From NCBI GenBank assembly GCA_021234155.1, contig JAJEKV010000162.1:1-64000 (forward strand): a DNA stretch of 64,000 nucleotides. Reading direction: 5' to 3'. Every line of letters begins with the position of its first letter. Position 1 is the first letter of the stretch. Positions 52,520 to 63,850 of the stretch are shown piece after piece. This DNA comes from Isoetes taiwanensis (taxonomy: Eukaryota > Streptophyta > Lycopodiopsida > Isoetales > Isoetaceae). The notes beneath the pieces are model-generated. The model was not told the DNA's origin, did no database searches, and saw only the letters and a list, made by a program, of their open reading frames with translations. The position numbers and the translations under genes are program-made.

Positions 52520-53660
52520 TGAAATATCATCACAGGGTTATGGCAGATGTATAAAGCAGGAAAGCCCTCAAAGCCTGACATGGCTAGGATCACCTGAAAG
52601 CCGCTTTACATTTGATCATGTTGTCCGTGAAACTATTACACAGGAATCCTACCTGCACGCTTAGAGCAATACAGGTGCGCAAACATACCGTTCTACTCTT
52701 AACATTGTATTATTTTTCAGAATTTTACACTTGATAAAGCAACTTATTGATGATTTCTTTTACAGAGGACATATGGTTTTGCTTGCGTTACCCTTGGACT
52801 TTTCTGCTCCATTTTGGTAAGTCTTGGTTCTCATAAAGCTGAAACTATTCTCTTGAAGTAGAATTCCCTTTTATTTGCAACATCTGGCTTTAAGAGGTTG
52901 TATCTCATAACTTCCAAAACATTTTATTTATTTAGGGCAATGTTGTGATAATTTTTGTAGCCTTTTGAAAGGTTGAAAAGTCTCTGCTTATGAATAAATC
53001 CTGAAATTTATTTGCCAAGTTAACTGTCATTATATTATGTCATCTTTTGCAGCTAATGGTAGCCATAATATCATTTCTAAGATTATACCATTGTTATTAG
53101 TAAGCAACATTGGTCTTCTTGAGGCCTTTGAAGTTTGTTGTTACATGATATCACGATTGGGGAATGCTTTTTAATGTGGCTGATTTGCAATGGTGGAGAA
53201 TTGCATGTCAGGATATAATAGTTGCATGTTTGCTTATGGTTCAGGTGAGCATCTATTATTATATTACCAACTACAAAATTACATGTGTTCAACTAATTGA
53301 TCCATCCGGTACCGTAATGCAGATTGTTAGTGGAAAAAATCCACACCATGCTTGGAAATATGGGTGGCTTAGATAAAATGACAAACGGGGGATGACACCA
53401 CAAGTTTTCGAGTATTTATTTTCAAGGATAAAGTAGGTGAGAGATGTATCAACAACTGCCAATCATTTTGCTCTCATCAATGAAATAGAATGAGGCTCAC
53501 ATCATTTACACCATTTATGTGCAAGAAGAAGCGCGGGCACAAGAACATCTGAAATATATTTTTAAATGTTCAGTTTTGGAAATCTACAATGAATAAATAA
53601 CTGACCTTCTAGAACGATATTCCACCAATCCACATGTATGATTAGAAGAATAAGGTCTTA
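52520..53660 (+). pseudogene. Kinesin-12 motor-domain fragment, copy C
   Basis: Same exon order as copy B: GRCIKQESPQSLTWLG/SPESRFTFDHVVRE (52520-52650), MVENCMSGYNSCMFAYG (53190-53247) followed by GTGAGC, the P-loop region THTMLGNMGG near 53345, FEYLFSRIK near 53405, and KYIFKCSVLEIYNE with ITDLL near 53550-53630. Frameshifts and stops are shared with copy B, so the damage preceded the duplication. Confidence 0.8.
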
Positions 53661-55143
53661 AAGCACCATCTAGGATGCCATGCTTGATCCCCTTGATCCC
53701 TTCCGCTGCCTTTCTTCTGCTGGCTACCGCCCGATCCCCCTGAAGCTAGCTATGGCTGGAAGAGCAGCATATGATGTTTGCTGGCATCGCTGCAGTCTCT
53801 GTTGTAGCATGACTAGATTGAGAAAGAAGGGCACTTTTATCTGTGCCATAACTCTTGCCAAGCATGTATGCCTCGGAGTTTTAGGGTGGTTTTGGATGTG
53901 TAACTAATCTTTGGTAGCATTCTGGATGTGCCGAAACTACAAGAAACTGCAAGTAACTTCGAGAGATCTTTGGCCTAATTTACGCCTAATCCGGGCTTCG
54001 GGCCAAACAATTGATATTTAAGCGAGGCGACTTGCCATCACCATCAGGTATTTCAACTCCTCCAACACAAGCACAACAGATGTTCAGCACATCTTTCTGT
54101 GCTTCAGAGCTGCATTGTAGAGACAAGTCTGCATTGTAGAGACAAGTCTAAGTTCACTATTTAGAAAATAATACAAGCGGAATCACGGATCACGGGTCTT
54201 AAACTCTTCTGAAAGCAGATATGATGACAAAGCAGGTTGTGGCTTTCTTTTCTGCATTCACTCAAAGGTACATACTTGCATTTGACCATTCTTAATCTCT
54301 ACATTATTTCATACGTTGTAGGCCTTTTGCAAAATGAATTTTTGTAGTAGATACTTTATGGACTAAAGAGACAACTTGGTTCGTCCCACCAATGAAGCTC
54401 TGCTATTCGGAAGGATATTATATAGTGCTTTCCTAAAAAGGTAAGTCTGGTTTAATATAATGCATCAAGGTTCAATTTCAAGCAAGCACATGATGAGATA
54501 GCTTGGTTGCAGGTTCCCAAGTCTCAAAAGGGAATACATCCACTACGTAGATCAGTACTGACCCAGGGCATGACAGGAAGGCAAACCAAAAGGGGACCTA
54601 CAATTTTCAATTCCTGTTCAAAAAATACGAAAATTCTTATTCTCGATTTTCCATGCTATAAGCCACAACTACAACTACAAGCCATGTTCTTTTCCAACTA
54701 CAACTTTATACTTAAATAATTGTATTTCCATATCCTTTTTTAACAACTACAACGATAGTAAAGGATGTCAAACTACAACGATAGTAAAGGATGTAACTAC
54801 GTGTGATGTGGATAAAAAGACAACCACATGAACAAGGTCACACTAAATAATGCAATATGTGCAATAAATGCAATGCCTTCAAAGGCTTACATGGGTGTTG
54901 TGCACATTCATACACAAGCAACAAAAATGGAATAGACGTTTTGTAGCCAGAAGACATCCATATTCATATACAAGTAGCAAGAAAGAACACAATAGAAGGA
55001 AAAGTGACTATACGAGATTAGATACACAACATCAACAACTCATAAACATAGCCACTTGCAATCTACAGCTTCCCGAAATGATCCAATGACTGAGAAGTTA
55101 TCATACGCAAATGCACATTCTCAACATTTATAAGTTCCCATAT

Positions 55144-55171
55144 GCCCAGCAACGCTGGGCACCGTTACTAG
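55144..55171 (+). repeat. Helitron C 3' terminus (hairpin plus CTAG)
   Basis: Identical over 28 nt to the Helitron D end at 13633-13660, followed by T. Confidence 0.8.
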
Positions 55172-55566
55172 TAAATTTGGACGCTCCAGATTTGATCAAG
55201 CCAATGGAGGAGATGATGCCACATCATCAGATTCTTAAGATAGCTTGAGTTTTTTTTTGCTAGGGTTAGCGAGGGCGGCCATCGCACCTCGCTCATTACG
55301 AAAATCTTATGGATTCTCCCTCTGCTATAATATTTATATGTTCATACAAATTCCCTGTTTTACACATTTAGAACTTTTGGTATGGATTTCCAAACTATAA
55401 CATGCCCAGCGGATCCTGGGTGGAGAAATCGTAATGCTAGATTAAAATTTCAACTAAGCAGCCAGAAGAGTGTCTGAATATCACCTTTACCAATGGGATC
55501 CGTGATATATACAATGCAGGCTCATAATATTTTTAAATAATTCGTTTCAAAAATGATCCCTTGCAG

Positions 55567-55743
55567 TTGCAAGAGCTTAGCCCGGAGTACTGATGTTGTT
55601 TTGGGAGTTGGAAGATTTAGGAAAGAGCAACGTCTACCTGCAAATCCCCAAGAGAAGACTGTATCATGGTCCAATGTTAACTTGGAAGTGGAAAGAATTG
55701 CTGCAAAATTGAAAGAATGTGTGAGCGTAAGGGCTTTCGGAAG
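55567..55743 (+). CDS. Exon-like segment of unknown gene
   Basis: An open stretch between CCCTTGCAG (acceptor, ending 55566) and AAG|GTAAAT (donor, 55743/55744). It encodes RFRKEQRLPANPQEKTVSWS and then NVNLEVERIAAKLKECVSVR. Not recognised. It may be a host exon or a captured fragment; neighbouring sequence from 55172 to 55560 shows no gene. Confidence 0.3.
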
Positions 55744-55977
55744 GTAAATGCTTACATGATTACATCATTTAAGTATGGCTTGATGGGTAATAGGTTTTCA
55801 AGACACCACTTATAAACATATATGGAAAATTTGGGGCTCTCGCATGATGCTTGGCAAAATGTTTGATCGATAAAAAAAAAGGGGGACTTGGAACATCATG
55901 CTTTTTTCATATGTTCAACGTAGACACATCTTGAAGACGCTACTTGTTGCAGCCCTTATAGAAGGCCGAGATTGAGC

Positions 55978-56103
55978 AGATATATTAGCAATCTTGGCAT
56001 GGATTTTGATGTGGTTGTGTGGAATGCTCTTTCTAACATGTGTGCCAAATGCGGGCAGCTTAAGTGTGCACAAGAATTGTTGATTCGGATGCCTCAAAGA
56101 TGA
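55978..56103 (+). pseudogene. PPR repeat fragment
   Basis: Encodes RYISNLGMDFDVVVWNALSN followed by MCAKCGQLKCAQELLIRMPQ, then a stop. This is the L/S-type PPR junction (DVVVWNALSNMYAKCG-like). No neighbouring repeats are in frame. 56104-56985 shows only an unrecognised 74-codon ORF (56460-56684). Confidence 0.65.
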
Positions 56104-56994
56104 TTTAATATCTTGGAGCAAAGAGGTATTACGGTTCTAAAGCCCTTAAAAGAGCTCGATAGCTCCAAATCGAGGTTCTTTCCTTTCAGGGAGCTTGCCT
56201 ATTGGATTAGTTGGTTACTTCTTCAATCGTCTCTTACATTTTTATATGCAAGATATCCAAAACCTAACATTTTTCGTCTTTGCATTCTATGAATCAAGGC
56301 TTATGTAAGAGTAGCTCAAGACTTCTGAAGGAGCATTTTCTCATATTCTAGGCAACTGTGATATACATTTAAAGGCATTGTCGAAACTGGAGAATAATAA
56401 AGGGCATTCATGGGAGATGCCTCTAAATTAGTTGTATGTATGAGACAAGACGTCTTTGAATGGCGAGACATGTGTTTTTGAATGGCAAAATGAGGTCGAA
56501 TGTGTTATTTCTGAACGGCTTGACAGTATGTTCGAAGATCTGCAATGATGATGATCTTTTCTTTGAAGCATTATATCACGATTTTGCTGAAGAAATATGG
56601 CATAGCATGATGGTGGCCATGTTTTCCAAAGATGATGGAGGGTCTTCCTCGGGATTTCGTGAATCTGTAATCCAACGCAGGTAAAGATTGTAAAAGTTGA
56701 ATTTGGATGCGGATGTTTTATCTCGAGAAATAAAAAAGGATAGGCTGGTTTTGCATGGTAAAAATTTAGTTCCTAAATATGGCGAACCAACCCGAGTGTG
56801 AAAAACTGAAAATTTTAGCTTCTTTCTTTCAGCAAGAACATAGAAGCAGCCCAACATTCATTGATACCTTTGTGTGAGCTGCATGAATATCTTAGAATTC
56901 CATATTGTGTGTCTAGATGAAAACAATAAAGGAGAAACTTATTCTAGATTGAGATGAAAACATGTTATGTAGCTTAATCTGATCTCAGGTTGTT

Positions 56995-57060
56995 TTTTAT
57001 TTTTGGTGCCAGAGATTTTGAAGGAGATGGTGGATTCTAGGTGTGAACCAGATGAAGTGG
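56995..57060 (+). pseudogene. Short PPR-like fragment
   Basis: Encodes VPEILKEMVDSRCEPDEVAF, resembling the end of one P-type PPR motif (L.EMV..G..PDEVTF). Stops follow. It may be from the same dead gene as 55978-56103. Confidence 0.4.
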
Positions 57061-57742
57061 CATTTACACACCATAGTCTTAGCATATAATAATGGAGCCA
57101 TGGCAGATATGGCGGTGGTTCGTATAGAAAACTCATGGCACAAAGCTTTGTTTATGGCGGGAAAAATTCGTAGTAGCACAGAGGTAAAAAAGAAGGTATG
57201 GCATTGATTCTGCTAGGTAGTTTCGATCTTTTAAGAGCATCCATATGAATGCATTGCTTTTCTTTTGCTTCATGGCATAGAGGCCCCTACTGCTTCCCAC
57301 GCACACAATAAAAAAAAAATAAAAAAAAAAAAATCAGAATAACTGAAGTTGTGTTGATAGCTTGCAGGACATGTCTGATTTCTGCAAGGTATATTAGTAT
57401 TTCTTGATTTCCAATTTGATATTTGAGTTTCAATGACAGCTTTGCATCAAACGTTTGGTATATCATAACACGATGTACATTCTACATTTGGTTCTGCAGT
57501 CTTTTCTGTGATAGAGTCAGCATTTATATAAGGTTAGAACTAGAGAAATAAAAAATGATATATATGTAACTATGACCTTGCATGTTACCGCAAAGATGGT
57601 TAAGAGTTTCAGGAAGCTTTTCAATAGGGCCTCTTATACCAAAGTCTAGGTAGGATCTTCCATTAGAGGTAATTTGACATCTCATTTTGTCCCATTAAGG
57701 GATGCTTAAAAAGCCACATCAGCTTTTTAAACTGTCCAATAA

Positions 57743-57769
57743 GAGAATAGAATAGAATAGAATAGAATA
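57743..57769. repeat. GAATA microsatellite
   Basis: Five tandem AGAAT units. A short inverted repeat TTAAAAAGC/GCTTTTTAA lies just upstream (57706-57730), and an A-rich tract at 57305-57333. Confidence 0.8.
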
Positions 57770-58498
57770 TGATTTTATCATCCACGGAGACCAACGGGCC
57801 TATGGGACCCAAGTACAAAGAGAGAGCAGCAGGCGTATTACTACCAGGATTAAAAAACCCCCGCCCCAAAGGGTTTTCGGGGGAAAAACCTTAGTAGCAA
57901 TAAGGATGCTGACATACTGCACAGTTATATACATAATCACAAGTACAGCTGAGGTTAATGTCGAACAGGGGGGCATAACTGAGTCCGCGTATCCATTACC
58001 TCCAGGAGGTACGATCCCAACAAGCCTACAGAGGCCATGCTCAGTAGCTCATGCAAGGCCTGATGGGGCACAACTAACCGAGCATACCGAGCCCGGATAT
58101 GCTCGTATGAGAAGAGCTCCAGTGTATTTTATTCCAGTATTATGTGGCAGCAGTAATTAATGCAGTTCTAACTAACTTTTGCAATGTCATTTTTCTACTA
58201 TAACTTTTGATCAAAAACTCCGATTTGAACACTATTTGTGGCAATGGATTCGTCTCCTCAAGATCTTTCTAATGACAACCCATTGTTATATCTTTTGGGA
58301 TGTAAATATATAAGAAAAGAGCAATAAACCATTTAAGGTTAACACATATGGCTTGTATTGAAATACATCATAACCATATATCACTTGAAAGATCTTTTCA
58401 TTCTGCGTCTAATGCAACAAACGCCGCAGCATTTTCATGTGTAGATCAAAAGTTATAGGGAAAAAATGACAGCAATGAAGTTGTTAATGCTGCATTAA

Positions 58499-58824
58499 TT
58501 GCAGTTTGATGTAGAGTACTCATTCTATTGGAGGATTCTTATGGGGATAAAAGGAGATCTCAAATTACCTCTAATGCTTCCATTCCTTTCAACAAAGGCC
58601 CGAGTAATTTTGAAATATTTGCACATTTATTCGGGCCGTGTTGCAGTGTTATTTGGATTTGTTACCTTAGTTGCTGGCATGTCATTCTTGGCAGACATTT
58701 ATGGCGCAGGACAATTAAGAGGGTACCAATGGGCACTGTTTGCTTGCTTATTATTGTTAGTTACTACAATTGGTTATGTTGAGTTGCAGAGGTATTGGAA
58801 AAATGGGAAAAAGTATAGAGATGA
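58499..58824 (+). pseudogene. Membrane-protein exon (possibly cytochrome b561-like), cut by a retrotransposon
   Basis: Begins after an acceptor-like ATTAATTGCAG. Encodes QFDVEYSFYWRILMGIKGDL, then ARVILKYLHIYSGRVAVLFG and two hydrophobic helices (VAVLFGFVTLVAGMSFL and WALFACLLLLVTTIGYVEL), ending RYWKNGKKYRDD where the LTR at 58825 begins. A His followed by a small Gly-rich helix resembles the b561 membrane domain, but this is only a resemblance. The LTR supplies an early stop. Upstream exons are not identified; 57906-58160 has an open frame that I cannot name. Confidence 0.45.
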
Positions 58825-60492
58825 TGTGACGTCCCCTACTCGTATACGGTGCCCTCACCGTATACAAATAGGAGTTCATCCCCCATACCAGCTCCATGCT
58901 AATACAGGGCCCTCCACATGACACTGCAACCGTGACGGGTTCCAGTGGGAAGAGTGGAAGGGTCATTGCACCCCGTCTCCCTCAGGGCCTACCTAGCTGC
59001 GGAAGCGTAAACATACATGTCAGTAGCACATACATCAACATCATATGACCATCACGAAGGATGGTCCTCCACATATCTGCATAGACAAAGATCAGCACAT
59101 CACATAGGGAATCCTACCCAAGGCTCAGACTCAAAGGGGTGACTGACGGCTTGGGTCTCCAGAGTTCATTGCAGACAGAATTCATGGCAATGGATTTGGC
59201 TGGCATATGAACATGGCTTAGGGTTGTCCACTCCATCCGCCCCCACTGCACACACTGCGAGTGGTGCGAAAAGTGTCGGGACCCGACTGTAGCCCGCCGG
59301 ATGCATAGCCAAAGGGGCTACTCCTGGGCTCATCTTCCCAGTTCCGATGGGGCAGGTAGGGATCACTCCCTCCAGAGATCTACATGCTGACCCAAGGTGA
59401 CTAGAGGGCCCCTTGCCCGTATGGTGAACCCACTGGAAAGTGAACACCACTTCACGGGTGTCGAGCCCATGCCTTGCCCACACGCAGTGGCAAGCCATTG
59501 GACCTAGTCACAATGATCCCCGGTAAGCTTTACACACCAGGGGGATCGTTCAAGAGTCAGGACATGAACCTCCTTCTCAGCCAGTCCGGCCCCTTCACCC
59601 ACATCCCAGGGTGGCTCTTGTGCACAGGCCGAATCTACAGTGTGCTAGAGAGGCTACTCTAGGAGCATCAACTACAAAGCTTTAGGTCTCTACCCCCCTT
59701 CCCAATACAAGGAGTTCATAGAGATACATCATCCATATACTTCACAGAGAACTAAAGAACTAGATCTAATCTACAACATAGAGTTAGGTTCTTTAGTTAG
59801 AATCTGCTATCTAGAGATCTAGAGGGCAGCTATGGGCAATTTAATAGGCTAAACCTACTGATTCAATGACTAAAATAGGGTTTAGACTATCTAATTGGCC
59901 AAATACCTGATCCTTGAGGGGCTCCTCCTGACCTGAGCTTGACCATCCTGCTAAAGCGCTCGAATCAAGAGAAACTAAGGATGCAATTCTCCCATGCAGA
60001 GTCTGGGATGCGGTTTTGGCTGTTGAGGCAGCCAAAACAGAGTTGTAAAGCCCTAAAATCGAAAATTGGGCTAGTTAGGGTTTCCTACCCTATATAGACA
60101 AGGGGGTTGGTTAGGGTTTCCAATTATCCCCTTTTGGCATGTGGGATAATTGGAAATGGGCCCACTTGCCTTTAAGGGCTAGGTGGCCAAATGTGCACAC
60201 ATGGAAATGTGTGCCCACATTAATGTGTACATTGGAAAATGTGCACATTAATTGCACCTATGGGTGTGGCCCACTTGGCATGAAGTGTCCACTTGGAAAT
60301 GTGTGCCCATATTAATGTGTACATTGGAAAATGTGCACATTAATAGTTGCACATATTTCGGGCGAAGTTGCCCCTAGGGCTACTCACTGGCTACCCGCTA
60401 AGCGTACCACGTCGCCACCGGGCGTTAATGCGGCGATTTTAGGCAAGACGCAGGTATACGCCCCGGGGCGATATCTTGGCTGGAACGTCACA
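58825..60492 (-). repeat. 3' LTR of the sister chromovirus (1,668 bp)
   Basis: On the minus strand it begins TGTGACGTTCCAGCC and ends GGGGACGTCACA. The segment near 59685-59715 (CTTGTATTGGGAAGGGGGGT in reverse) matches the first LTR near 8598. A GTGTGCCCA-rich duplicated segment (60195-60250 and 60300-60350) is unique to this copy. Confidence 0.85.
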
Positions 60493-61445
60493 TTCTCCCC
60501 ACCTTGAAATGATGCTGTCCGCAGCATCGTGGGTCTCCCCACCTTGGGATCATCGTAACCTGCAATCAACCTGATACATACGATCACTACTATAATTCCT
60601 ACACATTTATTAAAATTACCTTAAGGTAATATTTTTATGACATTATCACATCATTATATTATGAAATAACTTATCAATTCACAACATTACTAAACAGATT
60701 ACTCCAAATTCACTTAACATTACAGTTAAGTTTATCAAAATTTAAAATTAATGTCCGAGGTACTCTTCATTCCTTGCAACACATTCCAACAAAATTTGTG
60801 TTGCAAGTCTTCGTAGCTCGACCTCCTTGCCCTCCGGAGCGCTCTACTGGCCTGCAGGTCGACACTACGTTAGTACCATTTAATTATTAATAAAATTTTG
60901 GTTATATGGTGACCAACCCACCTATCTACATGGATGCATGGCTAATCTCCCGGCGTAGGAAGAGGGTGAATCTTCCATTATGGCGGCGAGAGCGGCGCCT
61001 ATATGCCTATATGCCGCTCATGCCTACACCTCTAGTTGCCCAGCGTGGAGGATATCCTTCTTGCGTGGGGGGCGTGAAGGATAGATTCCTCCTATCAAAG
61101 CATATATGGGGCTAAAGGTGCTTTTCCTATCAATGCATTCCTTCATGACCTCCTTTCTTCGAGGTCGTCTACTTCGTGGGGGGACCAGTAGACTTTCTAA
61201 TCTACCTTCCACTTTCGCCAAAGCGGAAAGCGGTCATGCCTACATTGACATTACACCCGCCCTAGAGATCACCGTAGTGGTCCCATCATCGGTAACAACA
61301 TGCGACCCATACTAAGCATAGGTGGCATCGTAGATTAATCTTAATTACACAAGAATTAACCTACACAAATCGACATGCACGAGCGATTTCTTCCGGAGAT
61401 GACCTTGCCGTCCCATTGCTCCATAAACCGTGGATCTTTGCTTTA

Positions 61446-62205
61446 CTAAATCTTTCTTAAGTACCCACGTCGCGTCTTCCAGCGGTAAGTGTTTCCACTT
61501 GACCAAATCTTTGGAGGAATTCTCGATCTCCTCGTTTTCTTGAAAGCTTTATCAAGAATCAATTGCGGAACTATTTCCGGCTGCTCCTCCGTCATTTCCA
61601 ACAACGTTGGAGAATCCAGGACTTCGTGCGGATTTGGAGTATGCTTCTTCAACAAACTCACGTGGAAGACCTTATGAATCTTTAGGTGTTTGGCAAGTCT
61701 AGCTTGTAGGATTGATTACCTACTCTCTTGACTATTACGAAGGCCCAGCCCACCTTGGAGCAAGCTTCTTGCAATTGCCGATCCCGAGCCGCTGCTTCAC
61801 CTTGATCTTGAGCGGACATCATCTCCAACTTTGAACTCTCTTCTTTGTTCGATGCTTGTCCGGCGATGCTCTTTCGACGACTTCTTCTTTGCTAGCAGAT
61901 AACCTCGAACTTCTTCCACAAGCTGCTGCATATCGGCCAACATCTGGCTGCGAAACTTCCACTTTTGACACGGGGGTTGTGCCAAGTGTCGGAGTTAAAT
62001 CGATAGCCGTGAATTGATCATAAACGGCGACATTTGGGATGATTCCTGCTTGGTGCTATTGTATGCAAACTCCACCAAGTGAATAAATTCTTCCCACATA
62101 CTTTGCTTATTCCAGACATAGTTTCGTAGCATGTCCTCTAAAATCCTGTTGGTCCGCTCCGTCTGGCCATCCGTCTGAGGATGCACACTGACCCCAATTT
62201 TTGGT
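61446..62205 (-). pseudogene. Integrase C-terminal part of the sister chromovirus
   Basis: Pieces in different frames: HPQTDGQTERTNRILEDMLR, then NYVWNKQSMWEEFIHLVEFA (62186-61995), MLADMQQLVEEVRGYLLA (near 61940), and LLKKHTPNPHEVLDSPTLLE (61655 onward) leading toward the chromodomain, whose first residues (IPPKIWSSGNTYRWK) are frame-shifted. All align with the pol end of the first chromovirus. Frameshifts between the pieces. Confidence 0.85.
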
Positions 62206-62210
62206 CCACA

Positions 62211-62812
62211 GTTGTTTTTTAGTTGTACGGAAATGTTGTTTTATGCCAAAAACAACACCAAAATGGCCCCAAAAGTCCACGTGGCCCGTTTATCCGGATT
62301 TGCACAAAGAGACAGTGGTTTTTTGGCAAAAAATCCCACTGTGGTTTTTCTGGCAGTTTTTTTGTTTTTTGTCAACGTGTCTTTTTTTTACTATTGTTTT
62401 TATCAGTTTTTCCTACACGTGGTTTTTTTTTTGTCACTGTTGTTTTTTTAAGAAGTCATGCATTGTTTTTTTGAAAACTACACGCGTAGATTTACGTATT
62501 ACTACACATGAAGAAGTAAAAAAGACAGATCTTTTTCTTTTTTTCTATGCGTTTTATTTTTTTCTTCTACTTGTAGTTTTTTAAAGTTGTCATTGTTTTC
62601 TTAGGGAAAGCACGTAGTGTTTAAAGAAATCCACATGTAGCATTTAAAAATAATTGCTATTTCAAACATTGTTTTCTTCAATATTATATATAGCTATTAA
62701 AAAGTAGACACGTTATTTCTTAAATTAGTTATTTCCAAGTGTTGTTTTTGCAAGAAAATCAACATAAAATATCCATGGACTTTTTTTAAGTTTACAAAAA
62801 CAACACGTTTGG
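62211..62812. other. T-rich intergenic sequence, no gene seen
   Basis: T-rich DNA with many TTGTTTTT runs; apparent short Phe-rich frames are composition artefacts. Confidence 0.6.
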
Positions 62813-63000
62813 TTTACACGTCGATATCTTTTTAGGCAATCAAATCTTGACACGTGGCACTCCTTTATTTACACATCGACATCTTTTTAGGCAATGAAAT
62901 CTTAACATGTGGCAATCAAATCTTGACACGTGGCACTCTTTTATTTACACGTCAACATTTTTTAGGCAATCAAATCTTAACACGTGGCACTCCTTTACAT
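62813..63000. repeat. Tandem repeat with ABRE/G-box-like CACGTGGC motifs
   Basis: About three units of 56-75 bp starting TTTACACGTCGAYATC at 62813, 62868 and 62943, each containing AATCTTGACACGTGGCACTC or a variant. CACGTGGC is the core of plant abscisic-acid-response/G-box elements. It lies about 0.9 kb upstream of the gene at 63851. The stretch 63001-63850 shows no other feature. Confidence 0.6.
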
Positions 63001-63850
63001 ATGGACATCCTTTTACCATTTTTTTTTTTTTAAAGACACCCGCTTGAAAGGCTTTTAAGAATCAAACCCAAACAATAACGCATAATATTAATTTAGTTGT
63101 ATTTAGTTGTATTTATCAAGCCCTTATTTAGATTGCACTCTAAATTTTACCATTACATTAAAACATTCATTACATTAAAACATTCAACTTGTAAGATTCA
63201 AGAAAAGGTTCAGAACAATTATATTAATAATTAAGGTTCAAACATGAGATTAATATGATTTGAAAACATTGTAGCCCGGGTATTGGCCCGGTTACTGTAG
63301 CACAGTTTATTGTGCCAATGGGCTTCCAATGGGCTTCGATCAGACCATCTGATACGTGACTATTCTTCCATGGAGCCGCTCCCAGAGATGCCAAAGACCT
63401 TGATAACCTGTAACTGAACTTGAAGCTGCTACCACAAAAATGGATGTGAGGAAAAGGCAAAGCGAACATATCTTTCCTTACACCCACGAAAGTGAATTTA
63501 TTCGTGATAAAAAGAGTTGCATTGATTTAGTACTAATAGACAATGCAAAACTGAAATAAACTGAATCTTACCTTAAATCTTGCTAAGAGATTAACAGTAC
63601 ATCATATCTGGAGATGATATTACTTCTACAAAAGAGCAAAGCCATTAAAAAATCGTATTGGAAGCATGAAACAACAATCAAAAAATAGATAAAACCTTTA
63701 TTTAGGAATAGGGCAAAAATCATTCTGTGCCAAGCCCCTTGTCATTCGTCATTCGGCCAACATAGTAGAGTAGCACACAGCAAAGCAAATTTGGCCAAGA
63801 GAAAAACAGAGGTGGATTGAGAAAACAGAGTTACATAAAGGGAAACAAAC

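Larger units (their letters stand above)
51246..55171 (+). mobile_element. Helitron C, complete (3,926 bp)
   Basis: The 5' end TCTTATATTATAATGTTATT starts immediately after the CTAG of Helitron B. The 3' end is GCCCAGC-AAC-GCTGGGC (55144-55160), ACCGTTA, CTAG (55168-55171), then host T. It carries a GC-rich 5' 210 bp, an antisense PPR fragment, kinesin-12 exons and unrecognised exon-like sequence. No Rep/helicase. It preserves the empty sites of both the chromovirus and the TIR transposon. Confidence 0.72.
58825..62210 (-). mobile_element. 5'-truncated sister chromovirus, minus strand
   Basis: Has the 3' LTR (58825-60492), a GGGGAGAA polypurine tract (60493-60500), a roughly 900-bp noncoding region and the end of pol. 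Everything upstream of the integrase HPQTDG motif is lost at about 62210. The LTR termini TGTGACG/CGTCACA and internal landmarks match the first chromovirus, but the sequences are clearly diverged. It contains several GC-richer, rearranged stretches. Confidence 0.85.

Noticed and set aside
55404-55420. Another Helitron-like hairpin (GCCCAGCGGATCCTGGG)
   Set aside because: The stem is imperfect and no CTAG/CTRR end follows within the expected distance.
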